Assembly: GCA_002869465.1 (NCBI GenBank)
Contig: PKSW01000296.1
Location: 1-5,492 of the forward strand
Direction: 5' to 3'
DNA length: 5,492 nucleotides
DNA from: Marinilabiliales bacterium
Lineage (GTDB): Bacteria; Bacteroidota; Bacteroidia; Bacteroidales; F082
This document shows, piece after piece, positions 1 through 5,492 of this stretch. Within the stretch, counting starts at the first letter, position 1; every line of letters starts with the position of its first letter. The position numbers and the translations under genes were made by a program. The notes below the pieces were generated by a model that was not told the origin of the DNA, did not search any database, and was given only the letters and a program-made list of their open reading frames with translations.

Positions 1-444
1 AATTTGACTACTCACGGTTTCAGCTAATTGATAAATACCCCTGATATTATTGAAGATCAACTGCACCGGAACCTGCTCGCCTGACCTTAGTAAATTAATT
101 AGGTCATTGTTGCTCATGGTGCTGTCAATCAGGTATTTTCCGGGTTTTACGGCATTGGGGTATTTCTTTTTTTCGGCAAGCCACTCAAAATTCTGCCGGT
201 GAATGATCAATCCCTGTGAATAGAGAATATTTTTTACGTTTTCGTAATCAGACCCTGTCGGGATGGTAATAGCAACCGCCTCTTGATCCGGTGTCCAAAC
301 ATTGGGTTTTAAAATGATATTATATAATAAATATCCTGCCCCTGCAGCCAATAACACAAGAATCAGCAGAAAAAAGAAAAATATCTTTTTTCCTTTGCCA
401 TTTTTCTTTTTGGGTGACCCGTAACTGGAATGATAATACGCCAT
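1..444 (-). CDS. mltG: Endolytic murein transglycosylase MltG, N-terminal part (cut by window edge)
   Basis: The 148 visible codons match the start of the MltG (YceG-like) family, inner-membrane lytic transglycosylases that cleave nascent glycan strands and so help set strand length. Residues 1-20 form a short cytoplasmic tail ending in a Lys-rich patch (residues 12-20). A single hydrophobic helix follows at about 21-41. From about 57 the periplasmic LysM-like subdomain begins, with the family-typical stretches VKPGKYLI (99-106) and MSNNDLINLLRSG (110-122). The catalytic Glu and the core YceG domain lie beyond the left edge, so activity cannot be judged. The start is the ATG whose complement is at 442-444; it puts the basic tail just before the membrane segment, and no Shine-Dalgarno is seen. 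It lies 36 bp after the acetyltransferase gene and is probably co-transcribed with it and dapF. The family call is secure despite truncation. Confidence 0.9.
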   Translation of the reverse strand, partial: MAYYHSSYGSPKKKNGKGKKIFFFFLLILVLLAAGAGYLLYNIILKPNVWTPDQEAVAITIPTGSDYENVKNILYSQGLIIHRQNFEWLAEKKKYPNAVKPGKYLIDSTMSNNDLINLLRSGEQVPVQLIFNNIRGIYQLAETVSSQI

Positions 445-480
445 TGTAAGTTAAAGTTTGCTCGAAATCAAATTGCTTTT

Positions 481-1005
481 CTATCTGTCGATCAACTGTA
501 AGAATAGTTCATCAATCCATTTATTGTTTCTTTTATTCCACTCTTTTTTCTCACCGGAAACAACAAAACCCTTCTCTTTAAACAACTTCAAGCTTTTTAA
601 ATTATCTTTTTCAACATTGCAAAATAGCTGATGCAGTTCTAAATGCTTGAACGAATAATCGATCAAAATATCCAGTGCTGTACCCGCATAACCGAAACCT
701 CTATTCTCCTCAGTAATCATTATACCGATTCCGGCCCTCTGATGTTTCGATTCAACGTTAAAAAGATCAATGGCACCAATAATATTTTTTTGGTGGGATG
801 CTTCTAATTCAATAATAAACCGTGCTTGTTTTGCTTTAAAAATATCTTTATCAGCCAGCAAAATATACTGCTCCAGATCAAAGCGTGAGAATGGAACGGT
901 GGTATTGCTCAGGTGCCAGAACTGTGGATCATTTTCAAGTTGATAGAGGAATTCAACATCCTGCGGTTCAGGCGCTCTTAAAAAGATATGTGCCTTGTTT
1001 AACAT
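481..1005 (-). CDS. GNAT-family N-acetyltransferase (RimJ/RimL/SpeG-like fold)
   Basis: This 174-residue protein is a complete GNAT acetyltransferase, which moves the acetyl group of acetyl-CoA to an amine. It opens with the usual beta-1 pattern (IFLRAPEPQD, 7-16). Motif A follows at about 91-108, where NRGFGYAG (101-108) is the Q/RxxGxG/A pyrophosphate-binding loop with Asn in the first position. Motif B is N-x4-S-x2-LFKEKGF (about 135-147) after CNVEKDN (129-135). The length and block order resemble SpeG and RimJ/RimL enzymes, but nothing visible fixes the substrate: it could be a polyamine, a protein N-terminus, an amino sugar or an antibiotic. It sits between dapF and mltG with gaps of 32 and 36 bp, so operon membership is likely and a link to cell-wall metabolism is possible, though only inferred from position. 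The chosen start is the first ATG before the LR beta strand. No Shine-Dalgarno is seen. Confidence 0.88.
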   Translation of the reverse strand: MLNKAHIFLRAPEPQDVEFLYQLENDPQFWHLSNTTVPFSRFDLEQYILLADKDIFKAKQARFIIELEASHQKNIIGAIDLFNVESKHQRAGIGIMITEENRGFGYAGTALDILIDYSFKHLELHQLFCNVEKDNLKSLKLFKEKGFVVSGEKKEWNKRNNKWIDELFLQLIDR

Positions 1006-1037
1006 AATTGGTGTAAATATAGGGAAATATCCCGAAA

Positions 1038-1829
1038 TTAAATCTCGATCTCTCCTTCAAAAACAAGTTCTGCCGGGCCTCTGAGCCAGACATCTGTAAA
1101 TATGTCACCCGGATGGGGCTTGAAATCAACAATAAATTCTCCGCCGGTAGTATGAACGATCTGAGAATTCTTTCCTGTAACAAAATAAGCGGCAATAGCG
1201 GAAGCCGTTACTCCGGTTCCACATGACAAAGTTTCATCTTCCACGCCTCTTTCATAGGTTCTCACGAACAATCTTTCATCACGTATCTCAACAAAATTCA
1301 CATTGGTGCCATCAGGCATAAATCGTTCACTATGTCTCGTTTTTCTACCTTCAGACACCACATCCAACTCCGCCACTTGTTCAACGAATTCAACATAATG
1401 TGGTGATCCGGTATCTAAAAAATAGAACAACTTGCTTTTATGAACTTCATCCACATCCGCCATCGATAATGACACATCGCACAAATTGTGGCTCATTCGG
1501 TCTTCAATAATGGCGTTGTGAAAACCATCAAAAGCTTTAAACTCCATTTGCTCACCCGAAATTTCATGTAAGTAAGCGAACATGGCAATACACCGACCTC
1601 CATTACCGCACATGCTGCTGATTTGTCCATCAGAATTGTAATACAACATTTCAAAGTCAGCTTTATCGGATGAGTTTACAAAAATGAAACCATCTGCACC
1701 GATACCAAAATGACGATCACAAATTTTTTGAATCTGCTCATTCGACAGTTGCAATTCATCTTCCCGGTTATCGACGATCACAAAATCATTTCCGTTGGCC
1801 TGATATTTCCAGAATTTTATTTTTGACAT
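1038..1829 (-). CDS. dapF: Diaminopimelate epimerase
   Basis: DapF is a cytoplasmic, cofactor-independent racemase that converts LL- to meso-diaminopimelate, the last step before lysine and the cross-linking residue of the peptidoglycan stem peptide. The 263-residue length is normal. Both catalytic cysteines are present: Cys74 in CGNGGRC (74-80) and Cys203 in SCGTGVTAS (202-210). Substrate-binding blocks are also intact: GNDF (13-16), YYNSDG (63-68), GTNVNF (174-179) and YERGVEDET (192-200). The two halves show the internal pseudo-repeat of the family, one cysteine loop per half. It appears to be the first gene of a leftward unit with the acetyltransferase and mltG, and it is divergent from the htrA-type gene. 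The start ATG (complement of 1827-1829) begins MSKIKFWKYQANGNDF, the expected N-terminus; the leader is A-rich and has no Shine-Dalgarno. Confidence 0.97.
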   Translation of the reverse strand: MSKIKFWKYQANGNDFVIVDNREDELQLSNEQIQKICDRHFGIGADGFIFVNSSDKADFEMLYYNSDGQISSMCGNGGRCIAMFAYLHEISGEQMEFKAFDGFHNAIIEDRMSHNLCDVSLSMADVDEVHKSKLFYFLDTGSPHYVEFVEQVAELDVVSEGRKTRHSERFMPDGTNVNFVEIRDERLFVRTYERGVEDETLSCGTGVTASAIAAYFVTGKNSQIVHTTGGEFIVDFKPHPGDIFTDVWLRGPAELVFEGEIEI

Positions 1830-1880
1830 CTTTTATGTCTTTTGGCAAAGTAATTTCTGGGTGAAAAATACAATTTTAGA

Positions 1881-1898
1881 TTGGAAGAATCCTTCCAA
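1881..1898. repeat. Inverted repeat TTGGAAG-aatc-CTTCCAA, possible operator or leader hairpin
   Basis: Two perfect 7-bp arms (1881-1887 and 1892-1898) flank a 4-base centre. The element is 52 bp upstream of the dapF start and about 110 bp upstream of the htrA start. It is not followed by a clean U-run on either strand, so an intrinsic terminator is unlikely. It could be a dimeric regulator site or a hairpin in one of the leaders. The GAA...TTC core resembles a eukaryotic heat-shock element only by chance. The repeat is seen directly; its function is inference. Confidence 0.45.
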
Positions 1899-1924
1899 AT
1901 TAGGCATTTTATTTCTGCCGGGAG

Positions 1925-1940
1925 TTAACAATAATTAACA
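1925..1940 (+). repeat. Direct repeat TTAACA with 10-bp period upstream of htrA
   Basis: TTAACA occurs at 1925-1930 and again at 1935-1940, one helical turn apart. The pair lies where the -33 element would fall if TAATTTAG (1950-1957) is the -7 element of the rightward promoter. Half-sites one turn apart suit a response regulator or other activator binding one DNA face. In AT-rich DNA two hexamers can also match by chance, so the regulatory reading is tentative. Confidence 0.3.
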
Positions 1941-2007
1941 GACGGCAAATAATTTAGGTTTCAGCCAGTCGTTTTCAAAACAAAAATACAAGAGAAAAAG
2001 ATAGCGT

Positions 2008-3471
2008 ATGAAAACTATAGGAAAAAGTTTTTTGGGTGCAGCCGCGGGAACTATTGTTATTCTCCTATCAGCTGCTTTGATTTTTAATAATCCATCAGAA
2101 AAAAATACCAATCAATCGAAACAGATGTTGCAGCAATATGAGGCAACGCAGCTTCCTTCGATGAGTGCCAGTTACAGGATTGCGCAGGAGGCTGATTTTA
2201 TCCAGGCTGCTGAAAAATCAGTAAACGCTGTGGTGCATATTAAAACGGAGATCAGTGTTAAAAGCCGATCGTATGATGATTTCTTTGGACCATTTAAATA
2301 TTATTTTGGTAACCCGCATCGCAACAATACATATGTAGCTTTTGGTTCGGGGGTGATCATTTCCAGTGATGGGTACATTGTTACCAACAACCATGTTGTG
2401 GAAGGAGCCGATAAAATCACTGTTACTTTTAACAACCGAAAAGAATTGGAAGCTGAGGTGATCGGAACTGACCCGACAACAGATCTGGCATTAATTAAAG
2501 TAGATGATCAGAATCTGGTCTTTTTATCCTTCGGAGATTCGGATGCAGTTAAAATTGGTGAGTGGGTGCTAGCTGTAGGTAACCCATTCAACCTGACATC
2601 AACCGTTACAGCTGGTATTGTCAGTGCAAAGGCACGGAATATCAATATACTAGGCGCTGCCTCAGCTATTGAATCATTTATTCAGACTGATGCAGCCGTA
2701 AACCGTGGCAACAGCGGTGGTGCCCTGGTAAATACGACCGGTGATCTGATAGGTATCAACGCAGCAATTGCTTCGCATACGGGTGTATATGAGGGTTATT
2801 CCTTTGCTATACCTGTTAACATTGTTAAAAAAGTAGTTGCCGACCTGATGGCCTATGGCGAAATTCAACGTGCTTATATTGGTGTTCAAATCAGGGATAT
2901 TGATGCTGCGTTCGCAGATGAACTGGGATTGGAAGACGTAGAAGGAATTTATGTAGCCGGTGTAGTTGAAAACGGTGGCGCTTACGAAGCAGGAATCCGT
3001 GAAGGAGATGTCCTATTAAGCGTAAATAATATACCGATCAATACAGTTTCTGAATTAATGGGTACCATTGGTCAACATAATCCGGGTGAAGTTGTTAAGG
3101 TTGATGTAAACAGAGACAATAAATTATTATCGTATAATGTAACACTAAAAAATGAAGAAGGAACCGTATCCGTTATAAAGGCTGGAGAGACTTTCTATAA
3201 TGAAACACTCGGTGCTTCTCTTAAAAAAATATCTCACGAAGAAAAAAGTAAATTGGGTATCGATCACGGTTTAAAAGTAACCAATGTTCAGGGAGGTATT
3301 CTGAGAAGAGGTGGCATTTCTGAAGGTTTTATCATTACAAATATAAATGGTGAAGATATCACATCAGAGAAAAGCCTTGAGGAAGCGCTTAACAATAAAA
3401 ATTCAGGTATTATCAAACTAAATGGCCTGTATCTGAATGGCGTTAGAATTTCTTATGAATTTATGCGCTAA
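2008..3471 (+). CDS. htrA: HtrA/Deg-type periplasmic serine protease with two PDZ domains
   Basis: This is a 487-residue Do-family endopeptidase, an ATP-independent protease (often also a chaperone) that removes misfolded envelope proteins. Residues 1-6 are basic, and a hydrophobic helix at about 7-27 is an uncleaved anchor or signal sequence. The trypsin-like domain spans about 65-280 and has a full triad: His129 in TNNHV, Asp159 in TTDLALIKV, and Ser236 in GNSGG (234-238). The LA-loop region carries the familiar DDFFGPF (90-96). PDZ1 covers about 288-380 (carboxylate-binding loop near AYIGVQI) and PDZ2 about 400-487, with GG-x-GD/EG-type turns. The length is typical for Bacteroidetes HtrA. 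An in-frame TAG at 2002-2004 precedes the ATG, so this is the first possible ATG; the leader is purine-rich (AGAGAAAAAG) rather than a true Shine-Dalgarno. The sigma-factor gene follows 82 bp later on the same strand. DegP, DegQ and DegS cannot be told apart here, but two PDZ domains argue against DegS. Confidence 0.95.
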   Translation: MKTIGKSFLGAAAGTIVILLSAALIFNNPSEKNTNQSKQMLQQYEATQLPSMSASYRIAQEADFIQAAEKSVNAVVHIKTEISVKSRSYDDFFGPFKYYFGNPHRNNTYVAFGSGVIISSDGYIVTNNHVVEGADKITVTFNNRKELEAEVIGTDPTTDLALIKVDDQNLVFLSFGDSDAVKIGEWVLAVGNPFNLTSTVTAGIVSAKARNINILGAASAIESFIQTDAAVNRGNSGGALVNTTGDLIGINAAIASHTGVYEGYSFAIPVNIVKKVVADLMAYGEIQRAYIGVQIRDIDAAFADELGLEDVEGIYVAGVVENGGAYEAGIREGDVLLSVNNIPINTVSELMGTIGQHNPGEVVKVDVNRDNKLLSYNVTLKNEEGTVSVIKAGETFYNETLGASLKKISHEEKSKLGIDHGLKVTNVQGGILRRGGISEGFIITNINGEDITSEKSLEEALNNKNSGIIKLNGLYLNGVRISYEFMR

Positions 3472-3473
3472 AA

Positions 3474-3505
3474 TTTGTTATTTAGAATAATTTTACCTAA
3501 ATTGC
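3474..3505 (+). promoter_or_regulatory. Candidate promoter for the primary sigma-factor gene
   Basis: TTTG (3474-3477) is followed after 20 bp by TAAATTGC (3498-3505), which matches four of the six fixed bases of the Bacteroidetes -7 element TAnnTTTG. The spacing fits that promoter class, and the expected transcript start near 3512 would leave a leader of about 40 nt. The inverted repeat ATTTAG / CTAAAT (3480-3485 and 3497-3502) overlaps the -7 element; it lacks a U-run and so is not an obvious terminator for htrA. The sigma gene may also receive read-through from htrA. Confidence 0.3.
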
Positions 3506-3553
3506 GTGTCCTTTTCTTTACACACACAGAGAATAAATTTTCAATAACTAACT

Positions 3554-4420
3554 ATGAGACAGCTAAAGATCACCAAATCAATTACTAATCGTAATACTGC
3601 TTCACTTGATAAGTATTTACAGGAGATTGGGAAAGAAGATTTGATCACCGCCGAAGAGGAAGTTGAATTAGCGAGACGGATTAAAAGCGGAGATGATATA
3701 GCTTTGGAAAAATTAACCAAAGCCAATCTTCGATTTGTTGTTTCAGTTGCCAAACAATATCAAAATCAAGGTTTAAGCCTCCCCGATCTGATTAATGAAG
3801 GGAATGTGGGATTGATAAAGGCAGCCAGCCGATTTGACGAAACCCGAGGTTTCAAATTCATTTCGTATGCTGTATGGTGGATCAGACAATCCATCCTGCA
3901 GGCGCTTGCCGAGCAATCCCGAATTGTAAGATTACCTTTAAACCAGGTGGGATCATTAAATAAGATCAAGAAAACTTCTTCAAAACTTGAACAACGGTTC
4001 GAGCGTCCGCCTTCTGCAAATGAAATTGCGGATGAAATGGAAGTTCCTGATCATAAAATTGACACGGCAATGAAAATTGCCACACGCTACGTGTCAATGG
4101 ATGCGCCTTTGGTAGCTGATGAAGACACAAATTTCCTGGATCTTTTCGTTCCGAAAGATGCACCCGAAACAGATGAGTTTCTGATGCACGAATCTTTAGG
4201 ACGGGAAATCCAACGCTCCCTCGCCACCTTAAGTGAAAAAGAGAGAGATGTAATTAACATGTACTATGGTATCGGAATGAACCATGGATTAACACTCGAA
4301 GAGATAGGCTCCAAATTTAATTTGACCCGCGAAAGAGTGCGGCAAATTAAAGAAAAGGCTATTCGCAGGTTGCGACACACCTCGCGAAGCCGGCTTTTAA
4401 AAGCGTATCTGGGACAATAG
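3554..4420 (+). CDS. rpoD: Primary (housekeeping) RNA polymerase sigma factor, sigma-70 family
   Basis: This 288-residue protein directs RNA polymerase to housekeeping promoters. Region 1.2 is at about 17-49 (SLDKYLQEIGKEDLIT). Region 2 is at about 54-124, with the core-binding NLRFVVSVAKQY and the -10-recognising, DNA-melting segment YAVWWIRQSILQALAEQ (105-121). Region 3 is at about 130-208. Region 4 is at about 218-278, with the helix-turn-helix TLEEIGSKFNLTRERVRQI (247-265). Region 1.1 and the long non-conserved insert of E. coli RpoD are absent, which is normal for the short Bacteroidetes primary sigma factor that reads TTTG/TAnnTTTG promoters. The start is firm: an in-frame TAA at 3545-3547 precedes it, and MRQLKITKSITNR is the expected N-terminus. 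No Shine-Dalgarno is seen. The gene ends 24 bp before a strong terminator. An alternative sigma factor is unlikely given the full set of regions and the conserved N-terminus. Confidence 0.96.
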   Translation: MRQLKITKSITNRNTASLDKYLQEIGKEDLITAEEEVELARRIKSGDDIALEKLTKANLRFVVSVAKQYQNQGLSLPDLINEGNVGLIKAASRFDETRGFKFISYAVWWIRQSILQALAEQSRIVRLPLNQVGSLNKIKKTSSKLEQRFERPPSANEIADEMEVPDHKIDTAMKIATRYVSMDAPLVADEDTNFLDLFVPKDAPETDEFLMHESLGREIQRSLATLSEKERDVINMYYGIGMNHGLTLEEIGSKFNLTRERVRQIKEKAIRRLRHTSRSRLLKAYLGQ

Positions 4421-4443
4421 CATTAATTTGTAATGATTTTAAT

Positions 4444-4482
4444 AAAGGCAGCACCTGCGGTGATTGCCTTTTTTTTATTTTT
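4444..4482 (+). terminator. Rho-independent terminator after the sigma-factor gene
   Basis: The outer stem AAAGGCA (4444-4450) pairs perfectly with TGCCTTT (4465-4471). The inner stem CACC (4452-4455) pairs with GGTG (4459-4462) around a TGC loop, with a small 1/2-base internal loop between the stems. A run of eight T, one A and five T follows (4469-4482). It starts 24 bp after the stop codon and should end the htrA-sigma unit, so the downstream gap gene needs its own promoter. Confidence 0.9.
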
Positions 4483-4483
4483 G
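4476..4483 (+). promoter_or_regulatory. Candidate -7 promoter element for gap, overlapping the terminator U-tract
   Basis: TATTTTTG matches the Bacteroidetes -7 consensus TAnnTTTG at every fixed base. A start about 7 bp downstream (near 4490) would give a leader of about 38 nt before the GAPDH ATG. No TTTG lies 19-21 bp upstream; that place is taken by the terminator hairpin. The match may therefore be partly a by-product of the T-run. Some promoter is needed here because the terminator isolates the gene. Confidence 0.38.
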
Positions 4484-4527
4484 CTAGGTAAGCTTTATTC
4501 CTTCAAATAATCAAAACCAAATCCACA

Positions 4528-5492
4528 ATGACAAAGCACAAAAATTTCAACGGTACCTACGAAGACTCCCTCAATGATTGGGCTACGCGTGAAATGCAGG
4601 CCAATGAGTTCATCAGCGTTTTATCAAAACTTTTTTATGAAAAATCCATTGAGTTGGTTTTCTACAGGAGTCAACTTATCGACCGGAGTGCCAGCTTAAT
4701 TCTTTACCGGCATTCATATGCTGAAAACATTATTCACAAACCACTTAAAGTAATTGACTCTTTAAACCTGGCAAAAGCCATCCTTCATTGCGGTGTTGGC
4801 CCTTCTAAACTGGATATTGGTCGATTAAACAGGGAATGGACAGAAGAGCACAAGAATTATGTTGATTTTGAAGACTTCATAAAAATCAAACTGAAGCATC
4901 TGATTGGAACAAAAGCCACTTTTGATAAACCTGTGGATGTTATTCTATATGGTTTTGGACGCATCGGTCGATTGCTGGCGCGCGAACTTATCATCCAGGG
5001 AAATGGCAGACAACTGAGGGTACGGGCTATTGTTACCAGGGATAATGATGAAAGGCAAATTGCTAAAAGAGCCTCTTTATTTCGTCACGACTCTGTTCAT
5101 GGACCATTCCGTGGTGTCGCCATCGAAGATTTGGATGAACAAACCATTTACATCAATGGCCATAAGGTTTTAATGCTTGCCACGAGTAATCCGGAAGAAA
5201 TTGATTATACGAGATACGACATTCATAATGCCATTTTAATTGACAATACAGGCATTTACCGTGATCGTGAAGGTCTGGGTAAACACTTAAAAGCCAAAGG
5301 AGTTAGTAAAGTTCTTTTAACGGCACCTGGTAAAGATGATATTCCAAATATTGTTTTCGGGGTTAACCATGCAGGTGTGAATTACAAAAAAGAAACCATC
5401 TTTTCAGCAGCTTCATGCACAACAAATGCCGCTGCGCCTATTCTCTTCGTACTTGAAAAAGAATTGGGCATTGAAAAAGGACATATTGAAAC
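4528..5492 (+). CDS. gap: Glyceraldehyde-3-phosphate dehydrogenase, long form with N-terminal extension (cut by window edge)
   Basis: The 321 complete visible codons encode a GAPDH, the glycolytic/gluconeogenic enzyme that oxidises glyceraldehyde-3-phosphate to 1,3-bisphosphoglycerate with NAD(P). The catalytic domain begins only at about residue 135: the Rossmann motif GFGRIGRLLAREL is at 142-154, RHDSVHGPF at 186-194, NTGIY at 240-244, TAPGKDDIPNIVFGVNH at 265-281, and the active-site SAASCTTN at 293-300 with catalytic Cys297. Residues 1-134 precede this fold, are rich in charged and helical-looking segments, and match no domain I recognise; such extended GAPDHs of roughly 480 residues occur in Bacteroidetes. 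After the second Rossmann strand the protein reads RAIVTRDND (166-174), where NAD-specific enzymes have an Asp (as in AINDP), so NADP or dual use is possible. An in-frame TAA at 4489-4491 makes 4528 the first possible ATG. No Shine-Dalgarno is seen. The C-terminal half lies past the right edge. Confidence 0.93.
   Translation, partial: MTKHKNFNGTYEDSLNDWATREMQANEFISVLSKLFYEKSIELVFYRSQLIDRSASLILYRHSYAENIIHKPLKVIDSLNLAKAILHCGVGPSKLDIGRLNREWTEEHKNYVDFEDFIKIKLKHLIGTKATFDKPVDVILYGFGRIGRLLARELIIQGNGRQLRVRAIVTRDNDERQIAKRASLFRHDSVHGPFRGVAIEDLDEQTIYINGHKVLMLATSNPEEIDYTRYDIHNAILIDNTGIYRDREGLGKHLKAKGVSKVLLTAPGKDDIPNIVFGVNHAGVNYKKETIFSAASCTTNAAAPILFVLEKELGIEKGHIE

Larger units (their letters stand above)
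1830..2007. promoter_or_regulatory. Divergent intergenic region between dapF and the htrA-type protease gene
   Basis: This 178-bp AT-rich gap must hold the promoters for both directions. No perfect TTTG / TAnnTTTG pair (the Bacteroidetes housekeeping promoter) is present. The nearest rightward -7 match is TAATTTAG (1950-1957, 5 of 6 fixed bases), which would give a leader of about 45 nt, but no TTTG lies 20 bp upstream. Leftward, TTACTTTG (complement of 1846-1853, 5 of 6) lies close to dapF, and a perfect TATTTTTG (complement of 1981-1988) lies far from it. Dyads present are TTGGAAG/CTTCCAA (1881-1898), TGCCG/CGGCA (1916-1920 and 1943-1947) flanking a TTAACA direct repeat, and GTTTTcAAAAC (1971-1981). 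Promoter function follows from gene layout; exact sites are uncertain. Confidence 0.55.

Noticed and set aside
1022..1033. GGGAAATATCCC as a palindromic operator between dapF and the acetyltransferase gene
   Set aside because: Only the outer four pairs match (the inner A-A pair fails), and it lies inside a short intra-operon gap, so it is probably chance.
968..1195. Leftward 75-codon open frame overlapping the end of dapF and the start of the acetyltransferase gene
   Set aside because: It lies out of frame over two well-supported genes and its product resembles no family; it is a shadow frame.
1981..1988. Perfect leftward -7 match (TATTTTTG on the minus strand) as the dapF promoter
   Set aside because: No TTTG-like box lies at the right spacing (it would fall inside the htrA coding start), the implied leader is about 145 nt, and A/T runs make chance matches common.
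2674..2889. Leftward 71-codon open frame inside the htrA-type gene
   Set aside because: It is antisense to the region encoding the catalytic Ser and the end of the protease domain, with no independent coding or start signal.
3521..3528. CACACACA as a phase-variable simple repeat upstream of the sigma gene
   Set aside because: Only four dinucleotide units, too few to expect slippage, and a phase-variable primary sigma factor is implausible.
3541..4163. Three leftward open frames (65-70 codons) antisense to the sigma-factor gene
   Set aside because: They fully overlap a highly conserved gene, and their products are not protein-like in composition or recognisable.
1..5492. A hidden defence system, mobile element, CRISPR array or biosynthetic cluster
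   Set aside because: Every long frame is a conserved housekeeping gene; no transposase, terminal repeats, regularly spaced repeats or unusual domain fusions are visible.

Overview
The window reads as a chromosomal housekeeping stretch from a member of the Bacteroidetes, most likely a marine or environmental cytophagalean. The evidence is a short (288 aa) primary sigma factor with no region 1.1, a long-form GAPDH with an N-terminal extension of about 135 residues, an AT-leaning composition (by eye around 40% GC), and no convincing Shine-Dalgarno sequence before any of the five starts with visible leaders. No mobile element, CRISPR array, tRNA or rRNA is visible.

Layout. Positions 1-1829 hold three leftward genes separated by 32 and 36 bp: dapF (diaminopimelate epimerase), a GNAT-family N-acetyltransferase, and the first 148 codons of mltG (endolytic murein transglycosylase), which runs off the left edge. 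Positions 1830-2007 are a divergent intergenic region with a 7-bp-arm inverted repeat and a 10-bp-period direct repeat. Rightward from 2008 come an HtrA/Deg-type periplasmic serine protease with two PDZ domains, then 82 bp later the housekeeping sigma factor (rpoD/sigA type). A strong intrinsic terminator (4444-4482) ends that unit. Its U-tract runs into a match to the Bacteroidetes -7 element ahead of a glyceraldehyde-3-phosphate dehydrogenase gene, which is cut by the right edge after 321 codons.

How the parts fit. The left unit is themed on peptidoglycan: DapF makes the meso-diaminopimelate used in the stem peptide (and in lysine synthesis), and MltG cleaves nascent glycan strands. The acetyltransferase between them has no assignable substrate. 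The right side pairs an envelope-quality protease with the general transcription sigma factor, then a separately promoted central-carbon enzyme. All protein families are well known. The points worth a second look are the GAPDH extension and its apparently non-canonical cofactor site, the possible regulatory dyads between dapF and htrA, and the terminator/promoter overlap. I see no previously undescribed system here.
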